From positions 9,688,001 through 9,752,000 of the forward strand of contig NZ_CP085173.1 of the NCBI RefSeq assembly GCF_020616555.1: DNA of 64,000 nt, read 5' to 3'. Shown in pieces: positions 35,504 through 43,820 of this stretch. The notes under the pieces were generated by a model. That model was given only the letters and a program-made list of their open reading frames with translations, was not told the DNA's origin and did not search any database. How positions within the stretch are numbered: position 1 is the first letter of the stretch; the number at the start of each line of letters is the position of its first letter. A program made the position numbers and the translations under genes. The DNA is from Streptomyces longhuiensis (GTDB taxonomy: Bacteria > Actinomycetota > Actinomycetes > Streptomycetales > Streptomycetaceae).

Positions 35504-35985
35504 TCAGCCGTGGGTGCTGCCGTTGTGCAGGCGGACGGTGTTGCGGGTGATGAAGTCGATGCGCGCGGCGAGGTCGGGGTGGCCGGCCAGCAGATGGACG
35601 TGGGTGTCGGAGAGCGGGCCGATGAGATTGGCGGCGTCGTTGACGGCGAGGGCCTCGGTGAGGCGGGCCAGCGGCTGCTGGGCCCGGATCGGAAGGTCGT
35701 CGAGGGCGGTGATCTGCCCGGCAAGCTGGCGCAGATGGGCGGCGTTGGTCCGGGCCCAGGCCGAGACGGAGCGGCGGGCTGCGCGGCGGCTGCGGGTGGC
35801 CTGTACGCGTTGTTCACCGGTGGCGCCGGGAGCTCCGGGCCGTACGCGCAGGTAGCGCCGCTCCGCGGCCTGGCCCGTTGCAGGCCACCGAGCCCCTCTC
35901 GGGGGCAGTTGGAGCAGGATGCGCCGGGTGAGTTCTTCGCCCGCCGCATCGGCTGCCACGCTCAGCACGGCGCTGACGTCCCAGG
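35504..35985 (-). pseudogene. Unidentified helical protein, C-terminal part
   Basis: A minus-strand frame with coding bias encodes AARRSVSAWARTNAAHLRQL, then ARLTEALAVNDAANLIG, DTHVHLLAGHPDLAARIDF and a stop at 35504. Upstream it continues as ADAAGEELTRRILLQLPP and stops being coding where the sigma-factor fragment on the other strand begins (~35985). Similar helical proteins occur on actinomycete mobile elements, but I cannot name the family. Confidence 0.4.
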
Positions 35986-36274
35986 CCTGCTGCCCTGCGA
36001 GGACGCCTTCCTCATCGACGGGCTCGGCGTAACCGAGGGCGCCTACGACGTCGTCACCGACCGCGAAGCAGCCAAGGCCGGCCTTGGGCATCTCTCGGAT
36101 CGCGAGCGCGCCATTCTCTACATGCGGTTCTTCGAAGACATGACGCAGAGCCGGATTGCGGAGAAATTCGGCATCTCCCAGGTGCATGTCTCGCGCATCA
36201 TCCGCGAGAGCTGCAGGCGCGTACGCGACGCCACTTGCGACTGGGGGCGGTTCGAGAAGACGCGCGCAGCCTAG
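35986..36274 (+). pseudogene. SigB/SigF-type sigma factor C-terminal remnant (region 4)
   Basis: The frame gives AYDVVTDREAAKAGLGHLSD, ERAILYMRFFEDMTQSRIAE and FGISQVHVSRIIRESCRR: the linker and complete sigma region 4 with its helix-turn-helix, typical of stress/sporulation sigma factors of the SigB-SigF group. Regions 1-3, including the -10-binding part, are missing. No start codon with ribosome site is present. Confidence 0.7.
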
Positions 36275-36448
36275 AGCTTTGGCGCCCCTGCAGCCCTGTC
36301 GTTTTGCGGCCGGCGTTGCCGGGCACCCGACGCATGAGCGGTCAGGTCCCTCCCGCCGGTGGGCGGGAGGGACCATCGGCCTCCGCTTCTCATCTGTACG
36401 GGGGCGGAGGCACCTCAACTTCACATCGTGAGCACGCGCTGAGCAGCC

Positions 36449-37015
36449 ATGCCGACGCCCCGTGCAGGACGCCGCGCCTGTCGAGGCCCCGTCAATGACC
36501 TGGCAAGCTCTGCGAGCGTGATCCGACTGGAGGGCTGCCTGACTCTGGCGGCCTGGGCCTTCGCCCTCGCGGGCGCAGTGCTGGCGTGGATGCTGGCAGA
36601 GAAATCCATGGAGTACAGGCTCGACCACCACCGGACGGGGCAGCACGCAATCTCCGCCGTACTGGTGCGGGACGCGCCTGTGCGTTCCTTGGGCGGTCAG
36701 GTACCGGCGCCGGCGCGCTGGAAGGCGCCGGACGGCACGCACACCGGCATCGCCCAGGTGCGAGCCGGCGCAAAGGCCGGCACACGGACAACCGTCTGGA
36801 TCAACGCGCGCGGAGCACTGGCCCGGAAACTGATTACGGGTGCGGACGCGGCCCTGCAGGAGGCGCTGGCCGGCCTGGCTGCCGCAGGCGTGGTCGCCGC
36901 GGTGGCGGTGGGGGCCTGCGGCGTGCATCGCCAACTGAACCGACGCCGCATGGAACAGTGGTCCAGGGAATGGGAACAGCTGGACACACCGCGGGGACGG
37001 AACGCCGGATCCTGA
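36449..37015 (+). CDS. Rv1733c-like two-helix membrane protein
   Basis: Up to 188 residues; GTG 36518 is an alternative start. Two TM helices (LTLAAWAFALAGAVLAWMLA and GLAAAGVVAAVAVGACG) flank an extracytoplasmic domain with AVLVRDAPV, ARWKAPDGTHTGIAQV and KAGTRTTVWINARG, the pattern of the Rv1733c family common in Streptomyces. The family's usual arginine-rich N-terminus (WRxNPLRRRSD) is not present, so the 5' end may be altered. Function unknown. Confidence 0.65.
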   Translation: MPTPRAGRRACRGPVNDLASSASVIRLEGCLTLAAWAFALAGAVLAWMLAEKSMEYRLDHHRTGQHAISAVLVRDAPVRSLGGQVPAPARWKAPDGTHTGIAQVRAGAKAGTRTTVWINARGALARKLITGADAALQEALAGLAAAGVVAAVAVGACGVHRQLNRRRMEQWSREWEQLDTPRGRNAGS

Positions 37016-37171
37016 AGGATTCCGCGCGTATTCGTCAGTGTCTAATTCCTTTGCGAAGCCGGCTGACGCCGCCGGAGCGCAAAGGTCCTGACCAGCGATA
37101 TCGGCGTACCGCGGATGCATGGGGGGTTGCGTCCAGGGAAGGGGTGTACGGGTTCGACCTGATCCGGGGGT

Positions 37172-37399
37172 TTGCCCGGCATCGACTCCCCGACCGCGGA
37201 CGGCCAGCCGGCCGCGGGCATCGGCCGCGACAAGGCCGAGAAGATCTGGTTCAAGGCCGTGACGTCGTACTTCACGACGAACACGGACTACGCCGGCGCC
37301 CGCAAGGGCGCGCTGAGTGCGACGTCCGGCCTGTACGGCGCCGACTCGGCGGAGTGCAAGGCGGTCGACCGGGCGTGGGCCGCGGTCAACGTCAAGTGA
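37172..37399 (+). pseudogene. M4 (thermolysin-like) metallopeptidase C-terminal remnant
   Basis: Seventy codons match the end of secreted neutral metallopeptidases: GIGRDKAEKIWFKAVTSYFT, ARKGALSATSGLYGADSAE, VDRAWAAVNVK. The catalytic HExxH part is missing. A bidirectional terminator follows. Confidence 0.75.
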
Positions 37400-37418
37400 C
37401 GTCTGAAGCACCGTAGTT

Positions 37419-37447
37419 GTGGGGCGGCACCTGGGGTGCCGCCCCAC
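37419..37447. terminator. Bidirectional terminator
   Basis: Perfect 12-bp stem GTGGGGCGGCAC / GTGCCGCCCCAC with a 5-nt loop, between the metallopeptidase remnant and the convergent GNAT gene. Confidence 0.8.
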
Positions 37448-37450
37448 TTC

Positions 37451-38452
37451 TTAGTTCACGATCAGTATGCCGATCATCGCCGCCCAGCACAGGGCGACAA
37501 GGACCGGAAGCAGCATCATGATGAGTCCGGTCGGCGACTGCTTCAGCCAGGCATTGCCGTCGGCCTGGGTCTCGCGGCCCACTATCCGCTGCCCGCCGTG
37601 CCAGGCCATGTACTCCTCCAGCTCCATCGCGGCGCGCTTACGGGCGCCGAGGTAGCGGCGGCCGTAACGCAGCATCTGCGAGAAAGCGAGCGCGGAGCCG
37701 AGCCCGATGACGCAGATGACCATCGCGAGGCTCTGCGAGATCTCCTCCATGGACCGGGTCGGCTCGCCCTCGTTGCCGAGGGTGAAGCCGAGCGCCGCCG
37801 CCAGGCCCGCGGTGATGTAGAAGAAGTTGTTCAGCTTGTGCCAGTTGGTGGTGTCCTCGTGCTTGTAGAGGTCGATGGCCACCGCGTACTGGGCCTGCAG
37901 CATCGCCTCGCGCGGCTTGCGCCACACCCAGACCATCCGCTGCTTGCCGTCGGGCGGCGTGAGCCGGGTCAGCTCCTCGAAGCCGAGCTTGCGGTGAAAA
38001 AGGGTGGACGCCTCGTTGTACGGCTCGCTGACGACGGCCGCGATCACCGGACTGGTCGACCACTGCTCCAGCACATGGTGGTACAGCCGGGACGCCACCC
38101 CGCTGCGGGCGGCCCGGCGCGAGACGCAGATCTGTTTGATGACGAGGAACGCGCCGAGCGTCGACTTGATTCGGTGGTTCAGCCATTCGTCGGGCTCGAT
38201 CTGCTCATCGCTGTACGCCATCAGGTAGCCGAGCACCTCGGTGCCCTTGACGGCCACCCAGAAGTGCTCGGCCGTGGTGAGCCGCGCCCGGTAGTCGGCC
38301 AGGGTGTAGTTCGACACCAGGAATCCGTCGCGTCCGGCCCGCTGCGGATCGGTGACGTCGAGCCGCCGGTCCGCGGCGAGTTCGACGATGCTCTGGAGGT
38401 GGGCCTCGCCGGCCCGGACGATCTCGATGGTGGCGGTTCCCGCCGTGGACAT
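37451..38452 (-). CDS. GNAT acetyltransferase fused to a three-helix membrane domain
   Basis: 333 residues, start at 38452. Residues ~8-175 are a GNAT fold: EHFWVAVKGTEVLGYLMAYS, then the acetyl-CoA motif region ICVSRRAARSGVASRLYHH and NEASTLFHRKLGFEEL. Residues ~205-333 contain three TM helices (NNFFYITAGLAAALGF, SLAMVICVIGLGSALAF, LIMMLLPVLVALCWAAMIGI) with a cytoplasmic RRYLGARKRAAMELEEY helix between the second and third. This helix has a K-x-x-x-x-E-L-E look also seen in small membrane modules such as SLATT-like proteins. It probably anchors the acetyltransferase to the membrane. Substrate unknown. Confidence 0.8.
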   Translation of the reverse strand: MSTAGTATIEIVRAGEAHLQSIVELAADRRLDVTDPQRAGRDGFLVSNYTLADYRARLTTAEHFWVAVKGTEVLGYLMAYSDEQIEPDEWLNHRIKSTLGAFLVIKQICVSRRAARSGVASRLYHHVLEQWSTSPVIAAVVSEPYNEASTLFHRKLGFEELTRLTPPDGKQRMVWVWRKPREAMLQAQYAVAIDLYKHEDTTNWHKLNNFFYITAGLAAALGFTLGNEGEPTRSMEEISQSLAMVICVIGLGSALAFSQMLRYGRRYLGARKRAAMELEEYMAWHGGQRIVGRETQADGNAWLKQSPTGLIMMLLPVLVALCWAAMIGILIVN

Positions 38453-38519
38453 GCCTGACCCCCGTTGCTGGACGTGAGGCCAAGTTACCTTCTGCGTAGG
38501 GAAGTTGTCCGCGTGGGGA

Positions 38520-38835
38520 TCAGCCTTCGTATTCCGTGAGGTCGATCTCGTGCACCTGGAGCGGGTAGCCGTGCTTCGGGTGCGCGAACTCGTGTGCCTC
38601 CGTCTTGATCCGTTCGCGGTACAGCACTGAGTGCTGCCCTCTTCGAGGTGCAGGCGCGCAGCTTGGCCGCAAGGTCGATACGGCTCTCTTCGGGCCGCAT
38701 GTCCGCCGCGCTCGACGACTGCAGCCGGGCAAACTCGCCGTACACCGCTGCCGGGTCAACGCCCACGCCCAGGGCGGCCTGGCCTACCCGCAGACAGAAC
38801 TCCCCCGCACGCTGACGCTCGATCTCAGCGTCCAT
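38520..38835 (-). pseudogene. Small hypothetical protein gene with frameshift
   Basis: The first ~65 codons (DAEIERQRAGEFCLRVGQAA, AAVYGEFARLQSSSAADMRP) and the last ~38 (YRERIKTEAHEFAHPKHG, VHEIDLTEYEG) lie in different frames, joined near 38640. Both parts show coding bias. Family not recognised. Either a real frameshift or a sequencing error. Confidence 0.5.
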
Positions 38836-39130
38836 TGGTCACGCCTCTGTCGAGCCACACCGCGCGGGTGCCGACCGGCGGCGGCAAACTCATCATGAAC
38901 CAGCCCCAGTTGGGGCGGCATGAGGCCACGCGAGCCCGTACCGGTCGGCACCCTGGACGCTACGGCTGCAGACCGTGCGCCTGGACTCGATTCAACAAGT
39001 CAGAGGTCCGACTACCGCCCCGCCGAGCGCACTGCCCGGCACCTGGTGGGCGGCAGGTCTGCATAACGTGGATGCGCGCACGACGCCAATGCCCCGGCCA
39101 GCACCGCACCAACCCGTTCGGGAGGACGGC

Positions 39131-39330
39131 TTGAACGACAGCGACGAGATAGGCGTCTTCCTCGGCCCGGACGTCGGCAAGAGCGCCCACCACGGCAATG
39201 GACTCACCCCTGCCGGCAAGAAGGTCTTCGACAAGCAACTTCCCAACACCGAACCGAAGTTGCGGCAAGTCTTCGACAAGCTCCGCGAAAAGTTCGACAC
39301 CGTCCTGGTCATCGTGGACCAGCGCCGCCT
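39131..39330 (+). pseudogene. IS110-family transposase N-terminal remnant
   Basis: From TTG 39131: EIGVFLGPDVGKSAHHGNGL, AGKKVFDKQLPNTEPKLRQV, FDTVLVIVDQ. This is the start of the IS110 DEDD transposase, with the first Asp in DVGK. Similarity ends at VDQ. The remaining catalytic residues and the C-terminal transposase_20 domain are absent. The preceding 295 bp (38836-39130) contain no gene. Confidence 0.8.
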
Positions 39331-39463
39331 GCCAGGTGAGAGCGAACTCACTGCAGGAATCGCAGCATCGTCCGCCCTCCGAGCCACCTTTCGACAGAGT
39401 GCCCTTCGCATCGACCACGCTCTGGTTCAGAGTGATCATTCGTCGGGGCGAGGGTGCGCCCCC

Positions 39464-40723
39464 TCAGGACCAGGGCAGGACGAGAGCGCCCCAGGCCACC
39501 ACGGGGCCCGCGGCGACGATGCCGCAGGTGTAGCCGAGGACCTGGCGGTAGAAGCCGCGGCGCTCCACGCCTCGCGCGTTGCTCAGGACCAGCGCCCCGT
39601 TGGTGGAGAACGGTGAGACGTCGACGATCGTGGTGGAGACGGCCAGAGCGGCTATCAGACCGGTCGAGCTGAGGTGGCTGGACAGCAACAGCGGAACGGC
39701 GATCGGGATGATCGCAGTGAGGATCGCGGTCGAGGAGGCGAAAGCGGAGGTGACGGCGACCGTGAAACAGAGGAGGAGAGCCACGACGAGCGGGGTGCCG
39801 AAACCGGCCGCGTGCTCGGAGATCTTCTCGATGATCCCGGCGTGCTCCAGCATCGCGATGTAGGTCATCATGCCGCCGACCAGCAGAAGGGTGTGCCAGC
39901 TGATGCCGTCCACCGCCTTCTCCTGGCGCTTCATGTCCAGGAGGGCCAGCAGCGCACCGGCGGCCAGGGCGAGAACGCCGATCTGCATCTGGAATCCGAG
40001 GGCACACACCACCAGTGCGGCGAGGGCGGCCAGCGTGGCCCACTGGTGCCAGGTGGCTCGCTCCGTGCCGGCGTCACCGTCCGTTGCCTCCTGTTCGGGC
40101 TGCGCGGAGGAGTCCGCCGCCATCGTGCGGCGCCGCAGGGCGGCGAAGGTGAGCAGGGACAGCAGGAGATTGACGGCGAAGCTGGCGAAGAAGAGGGTCG
40201 CCGGCGCGACGGACAGATCGGTGTCGTCGACCATGCCGAGCACCAGCGCACCCGAGACGGCCATGGGAGAGAACGCCCCGGCATGAGCGCCGCTGATCAC
40301 CATCATCCCGGTCATGAGCGGGTTGATGTTGTAGCGGAAGGCGAAGTTCATCCCGAGGGGCACCAGGATCGCCACGGCAGCGGGGGTGAAGGTGCCCAGC
40401 GAGGTCAGCACCCCGGCCAGGAGGAAGAGCACCCAGGGGATCAGGGCGGTCCGCCCCCTCACCAGGCGGACTCCGGCGGCGACCAGCAGATCGACCGTAC
40501 CGTTGCGGCGGGCCACGGCGAACAGATAGGTGACGCCGACGATGGTGAGGAAGAGCTCCACGGGGAAGCCCTCGAATATCTGGTCCTCGGTCATGTTCAG
40601 CGCGGTCGTACCGACCGCGAAGCACGCAACGAAGGCCAGGATGCCGATGTTGATCGGCAGGACCGTGCCGACAACGAACATGACGAGCAGCGCGCCGACG
40701 GAGATCAGCTCAGGAGACATCAT
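39464..40723 (-). CDS. MatC-like dicarboxylate carrier
   Basis: 419 residues starting at the double ATG 40723/40720 after AGAGGA. About twelve hydrophobic helices. The first ~140 residues match the MatC N-terminal family (ISVGALLVMFVVGTVLPINI, FLTIVGVTYLFAVARRNG), and the C-terminal half repeats the ion-transporter-superfamily pattern (AFASSTAILTAIIPIAVP, VSTTIVDVSPFSTNGALV). Such carriers import C3-C4 dicarboxylates like malonate. It lies downstream of the PrpF gene on the same strand, so both probably handle one organic acid. Confidence 0.85.
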   Translation of the reverse strand: MMSPELISVGALLVMFVVGTVLPINIGILAFVACFAVGTTALNMTEDQIFEGFPVELFLTIVGVTYLFAVARRNGTVDLLVAAGVRLVRGRTALIPWVLFLLAGVLTSLGTFTPAAVAILVPLGMNFAFRYNINPLMTGMMVISGAHAGAFSPMAVSGALVLGMVDDTDLSVAPATLFFASFAVNLLLSLLTFAALRRRTMAADSSAQPEQEATDGDAGTERATWHQWATLAALAALVVCALGFQMQIGVLALAAGALLALLDMKRQEKAVDGISWHTLLLVGGMMTYIAMLEHAGIIEKISEHAAGFGTPLVVALLLCFTVAVTSAFASSTAILTAIIPIAVPLLLSSHLSSTGLIAALAVSTTIVDVSPFSTNGALVLSNARGVERRGFYRQVLGYTCGIVAAGPVVAWGALVLPWS

Positions 40724-40875
40724 TGTCCTCTTTGTCCTGCGGGAGGGAGAGTTGGACAGGGGGCCGCATCGGCCGAGGCGTGCCAGAGAGGGAAGCACGA
40801 CAAACACGGTGAAGAACAGTCCCGAAGGGACACTGCGGGGGTCCGCTGTATGCGGCTCACCGGGGGCGGCAGGGG

Positions 40876-42018
40876 TCAGGCGGCTGCCGGGAGGGCCAGG
40901 TCACGTACGAGGATGCGGGCCTGGCACAGGATGCGTGCGGCCCGGGCGACGGTGACCCGCTCGGGCCCGGCTCCCGAGGACTCGACGGCCAGGACACCCG
41001 CCGGGGTGCCAATGCGCAGGACGCGGCCGCCGGGTGCGGTGGAGGCGTTGGCCACCACGGTGCCCTCGACAAGGTTGGCCGCGGCCACGGCGACCGCGGA
41101 GGTGAGGCCGATGGCCGGGTGGGGGGAGTTCATGGACAGCATTCGTACCGACACGTCGTACTCGTGCGCGGCCACATGCTCGCCCAGGGTCGTCGTGTAG
41201 GCGACGGGAGGGCCGATGAGGCCCGTCTTGGGAACGGCGTCGCCCGGCTCGGCTTCGGGCTGTACCAACCCCATGCGGACAGCGGCGGCGTGCCGCGTCG
41301 CGCGCAGCCAGGACGCCTCGGCACGCATCTGGTCCAGCGTCTCGGCCCCGGTCCGGCCGGCTCGCACAGCGTCCACCAGGACGACCGGCGCACCGGCGTC
41401 CAGCATGCTCACGATGAGCGGTGCCCCGGATTTCGGGATCCTGACACCGCCCGCAAGTTCACCGATCGGTAGTTCCTGGGCAGGCAGGCCAGTGGGCAGC
41501 AAGTGGCCCGTCGTCGCCCCCGCCGGGTCGCGGAAGGCGAGTCCCACCGGTACGCCGCCGGCCAGCGTGCCCGGAACCGTGCGGTCACCGAACTCCTGGA
41601 CCCGGCCACCCGGCGTGTCCACCTCTGCCTCCAGCACGACGCCCGTGTTGATGTTGCGCATGACCACCGGAGTGCGGTCGCCCTTGAGCGGCACCAAGCC
41701 CTCGGCCACGGCATAAAGGGCGATGGCCGTCGCGCAGTTGCCGCAGTTGCTGCCCCACTCGACCGTGCCGGTGCCGATGCCGACCTGGGCGAAGAGGTAG
41801 TCGATGTCGACGCCCTCGCGGGCACTGGCCCCCACCACGGCCGCCTTGGACGTGGTGGGGGTGGCGCCGCCGATCCCGTCGAGCTGAACGGGGTCTGCCG
41901 CGCCGTACGCGTCGACCAGAATGCGCTCGATCCGGTCGCGGTCGGTAGGCATGTGCACCTGGGGGAAGAGCCAGCATTTGCTGGTCCCACCTCGTACCAG
42001 GGTTGCGGGAACGTGCAT
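40876..42018 (-). CDS. PrpF-family isomerase (4-oxalomesaconate tautomerase/methylaconitate isomerase-like)
   Basis: 380 residues if started at ATG 42018, where the family's N-terminus (HVPATLVRGGTSKCWLF) begins; a GTG at 42099 with GGAGA would add 27 unrelated residues. PrpF-type motifs: GGTSK, GGATPTTSKAAVVG, NCGNCATAIALYA with the catalytic-type Cys, and NSPHPAIGLTSAVAVA. The diaminopimelate-epimerase fold isomerises double bonds in tricarboxylates such as oxalomesaconate in aromatic-acid degradation. First of an operon with the MatC-like carrier, divergent from LysR at 42146. Confidence 0.85.
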   Translation of the reverse strand: MHVPATLVRGGTSKCWLFPQVHMPTDRDRIERILVDAYGAADPVQLDGIGGATPTTSKAAVVGASAREGVDIDYLFAQVGIGTGTVEWGSNCGNCATAIALYAVAEGLVPLKGDRTPVVMRNINTGVVLEAEVDTPGGRVQEFGDRTVPGTLAGGVPVGLAFRDPAGATTGHLLPTGLPAQELPIGELAGGVRIPKSGAPLIVSMLDAGAPVVLVDAVRAGRTGAETLDQMRAEASWLRATRHAAAVRMGLVQPEAEPGDAVPKTGLIGPPVAYTTTLGEHVAAHEYDVSVRMLSMNSPHPAIGLTSAVAVAAANLVEGTVVANASTAPGGRVLRIGTPAGVLAVESSGAGPERVTVARAARILCQARILVRDLALPAAA

Positions 42019-42121
42019 GTCAGAGCGTCCTTCTCTCAGCACAACGGGTGCGGGGCCGCTGCGTCGCGCCGACTCTCGCAGAGCCGTTGGATTGAGCACA
42101 ATGTCTCCTTCCTTGAGTAGG

Positions 42122-42138
42122 GTTTAGCTGAACTAAAC
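42122..42138. promoter_or_regulatory. LysR-type operator
   Basis: GTTTAG-N5-CTAAAC, a perfect inverted repeat with AT-rich arms unlike the surroundings, just before the LysR ATG at 42146 and upstream of the divergent PrpF gene. It fits the LysR T-N11-A box. Confidence 0.6.
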
Positions 42139-42145
42139 TCACTGC

Positions 42146-43111
42146 ATGCTCAATGTTCGCCGACTGCTGCTGCTCGCCGAGGTCGCCGAGCGCGGCTCGC
42201 TGACTGCCGCCGCCGAGGCGCTGTCCATGACGACCTCGGCAGCCTCCCAACAGATGTCCCTGCTCGAGCGCGAGGCCGGACAGCCGCTGATCGAGCGGCT
42301 GCCCCGGGGCGCGCGCACCACCGCCGCGGGCGCCGCGCTGGCCGAACGAGGCCGCGCCATCCGCCGTGAACTCCAGGCTGCGGAAGCCGACCTGGAGGCC
42401 TTTGGGCACCTGGACCGCGGGGTGGTGACCCTCGGCTCCTTCCCGACGGCCAGTGCCTCGCTGCTTCCGCTGGCCCTGACCCGCTTCCGCCGGGCACACC
42501 CGCAGGTGCGCACGGTCGTACGCGCCGGAGTCCTCGCCCAGCTACGGGAGATGCTGCACACGGGCGAGGTGGAGCTTTCGCTGCTGTGGGACTACGACTG
42601 GAACCGTGTCGACGACGACCAGTTGATCCTCACGCCGCTCCTCGAGGACCCGACGGTGCTGGTCGTGCCCACCAGTTCCCCGCTGGTCAGCTCCGATCAC
42701 GTAAGGCTGTCCGACCTGGCGGACCAGGAGTGGATCATCCGCGCGGAGAACCATCCCGTCGCGGACGTGTTGCGCCGGTCCTGTCGCCAGGCGGGCTTCG
42801 AACCGCGTATCGCCTACGCCTCGCATGATTACCAGGAGGCCCAGGCCATGGTCGCCGCCGGCCTCGGTCTGGCCCTCGCCCCTCGGCTGGCTCTGACCAA
42901 CCGGAGAAGCGATGTACGCCTTCTCTCCCTGTCCAGCGAGCAGTCGGCCAGCGATATCGCCCCGGTCCGCCGCATCCTTCTGGCCAGGACTGTCCAGCGC
43001 GCCAGCACGCCCGCGGCCCAGGCGATGGCCCGTGTGCTGCACACCGTCGCGCGGGGCTTCACAGACCCGGGCCTCGACCGCTCTCAACTGGGTGCGGTGC
43101 GAACACGGTGA
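42146..43111 (+). CDS. LysR-family regulator
   Basis: 321 residues. Winged-helix start (LLLLAEVAERGSLTAAAEAL, SAASQQMSLLEREAGQ), then a substrate-binding domain (VVTLGSFPTASASLLPLAL, SLLWDYDWNRVDDDQL). Divergent from the PrpF-MatC genes with an inverted repeat between, so it probably senses the organic acid imported by that carrier. The C-terminal end is followed by a strong hairpin. Confidence 0.9.
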   Translation: MLNVRRLLLLAEVAERGSLTAAAEALSMTTSAASQQMSLLEREAGQPLIERLPRGARTTAAGAALAERGRAIRRELQAAEADLEAFGHLDRGVVTLGSFPTASASLLPLALTRFRRAHPQVRTVVRAGVLAQLREMLHTGEVELSLLWDYDWNRVDDDQLILTPLLEDPTVLVVPTSSPLVSSDHVRLSDLADQEWIIRAENHPVADVLRRSCRQAGFEPRIAYASHDYQEAQAMVAAGLGLALAPRLALTNRRSDVRLLSLSSEQSASDIAPVRRILLARTVQRASTPAAQAMARVLHTVARGFTDPGLDRSQLGAVRTR

Positions 43112-43119
43112 TACGCCGC

Positions 43120-43145
43120 CAGTGCCCTGGCCGGGATTCGAACGG
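43120..43145 (-). other. tRNA 3'-end-like fragment (possible att site)
   Basis: The minus strand reads GTTCGAATCCCGGCCAGGGC, resembling a T-loop (TTCGAAT), T-stem 3' half and acceptor 3' strand. The 5' half of the T stem does not pair and no other tRNA arm is present, so this is only a 3' piece. Integrative elements leave such pieces at their ends. Confidence 0.35.
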
Positions 43146-43160
43146 CGCGTATGCAAAAGA

Positions 43161-43201
43161 CCCTCGGGGGCATCTCGGCGTCCAATGAGATGCCCCGAGG
43201 G
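43161..43201. terminator. Terminator after the LysR gene
   Basis: CCCTCGGGGGCATCTC pairs with GAGATGCCCCGAGGG around a 10-nt loop, one extra G in the left arm. Confidence 0.75.
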
Positions 43202-43254
43202 GATGATGATGGTGCCTTGTCACGCCTTGGCACTGGGAGACCTCCGCGGGAGCG

Positions 43255-43590
43255 CCCGACCCGACAAAGTCCGCCGCCTGGCGGGAGGCGCCCAGTGACG
43301 CCGGCGAACGGCAGTGGCAGCAGCTCGCCGACCTCTCGCGCACGACGCGGCCGGCCGACGCGCTTGCGGTGTACCTGCGGTTGGTCGAACAGGTGAAGGA
43401 GCCGACCGGGGACCGTGTCTATGAGCGCATGGCCCTGCTGCTGCGGGGCGCCCGCGACTGCCACCGGGCGCTGGACACCGTGGGTGAGTTCACCGCGTAC
43501 GTCTGCGCACTGCGGGTGGAACTGAAGCGCAGGCGCAAGCTGATGACCATCCTCGACCGGCACGGACTGCGACTCAGCCCGGGCACGGGG
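43255..43590 (+). pseudogene. C-terminal remnant of a large SWIM/DUF-type Streptomyces protein
   Basis: The frame gives RQWQQLADLSRTTRPADAL, VYLRLVEQVKEPTGDRVYER and TAYVCALRVELKRRRKLMTI, a helical repeat resembling the end of actinomycete SWIM zinc-finger family proteins. The SWIM domain and most of the protein are missing. A second coding frame with HIGLYPPLLADDTRRR follows near 43660-43710. Up to 43820 nothing else is recognised. Confidence 0.5.
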
Positions 43591-43820
43591 CGCTGGTCGA
43601 CAACCGGTGTCGTGGTCGATTCCAAAGTGTGGGCTCCGGGGCGACGGGCAACAGCTGCACATCGGCCTGTACCCCCCGCTGCTGGCCGACGACACTCGCC
43701 GGCGGTGAAGATCCCGGAGCCTGCCGAGCTGTGATTCTTCGGCGAAGTGACCGTGCAGCGGCCCGGGTTGTTATGAGCATCTGCCCATCTCGGCCTTCCT
43801 GACAGCTAAGTTGTCGATCT

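Noticed and set aside
43118..43160. A complete tRNA gene on the minus strand
   Set aside because: Only T-loop and acceptor 3' strand are recognisable; the T stem does not pair and D and anticodon arms are missing.
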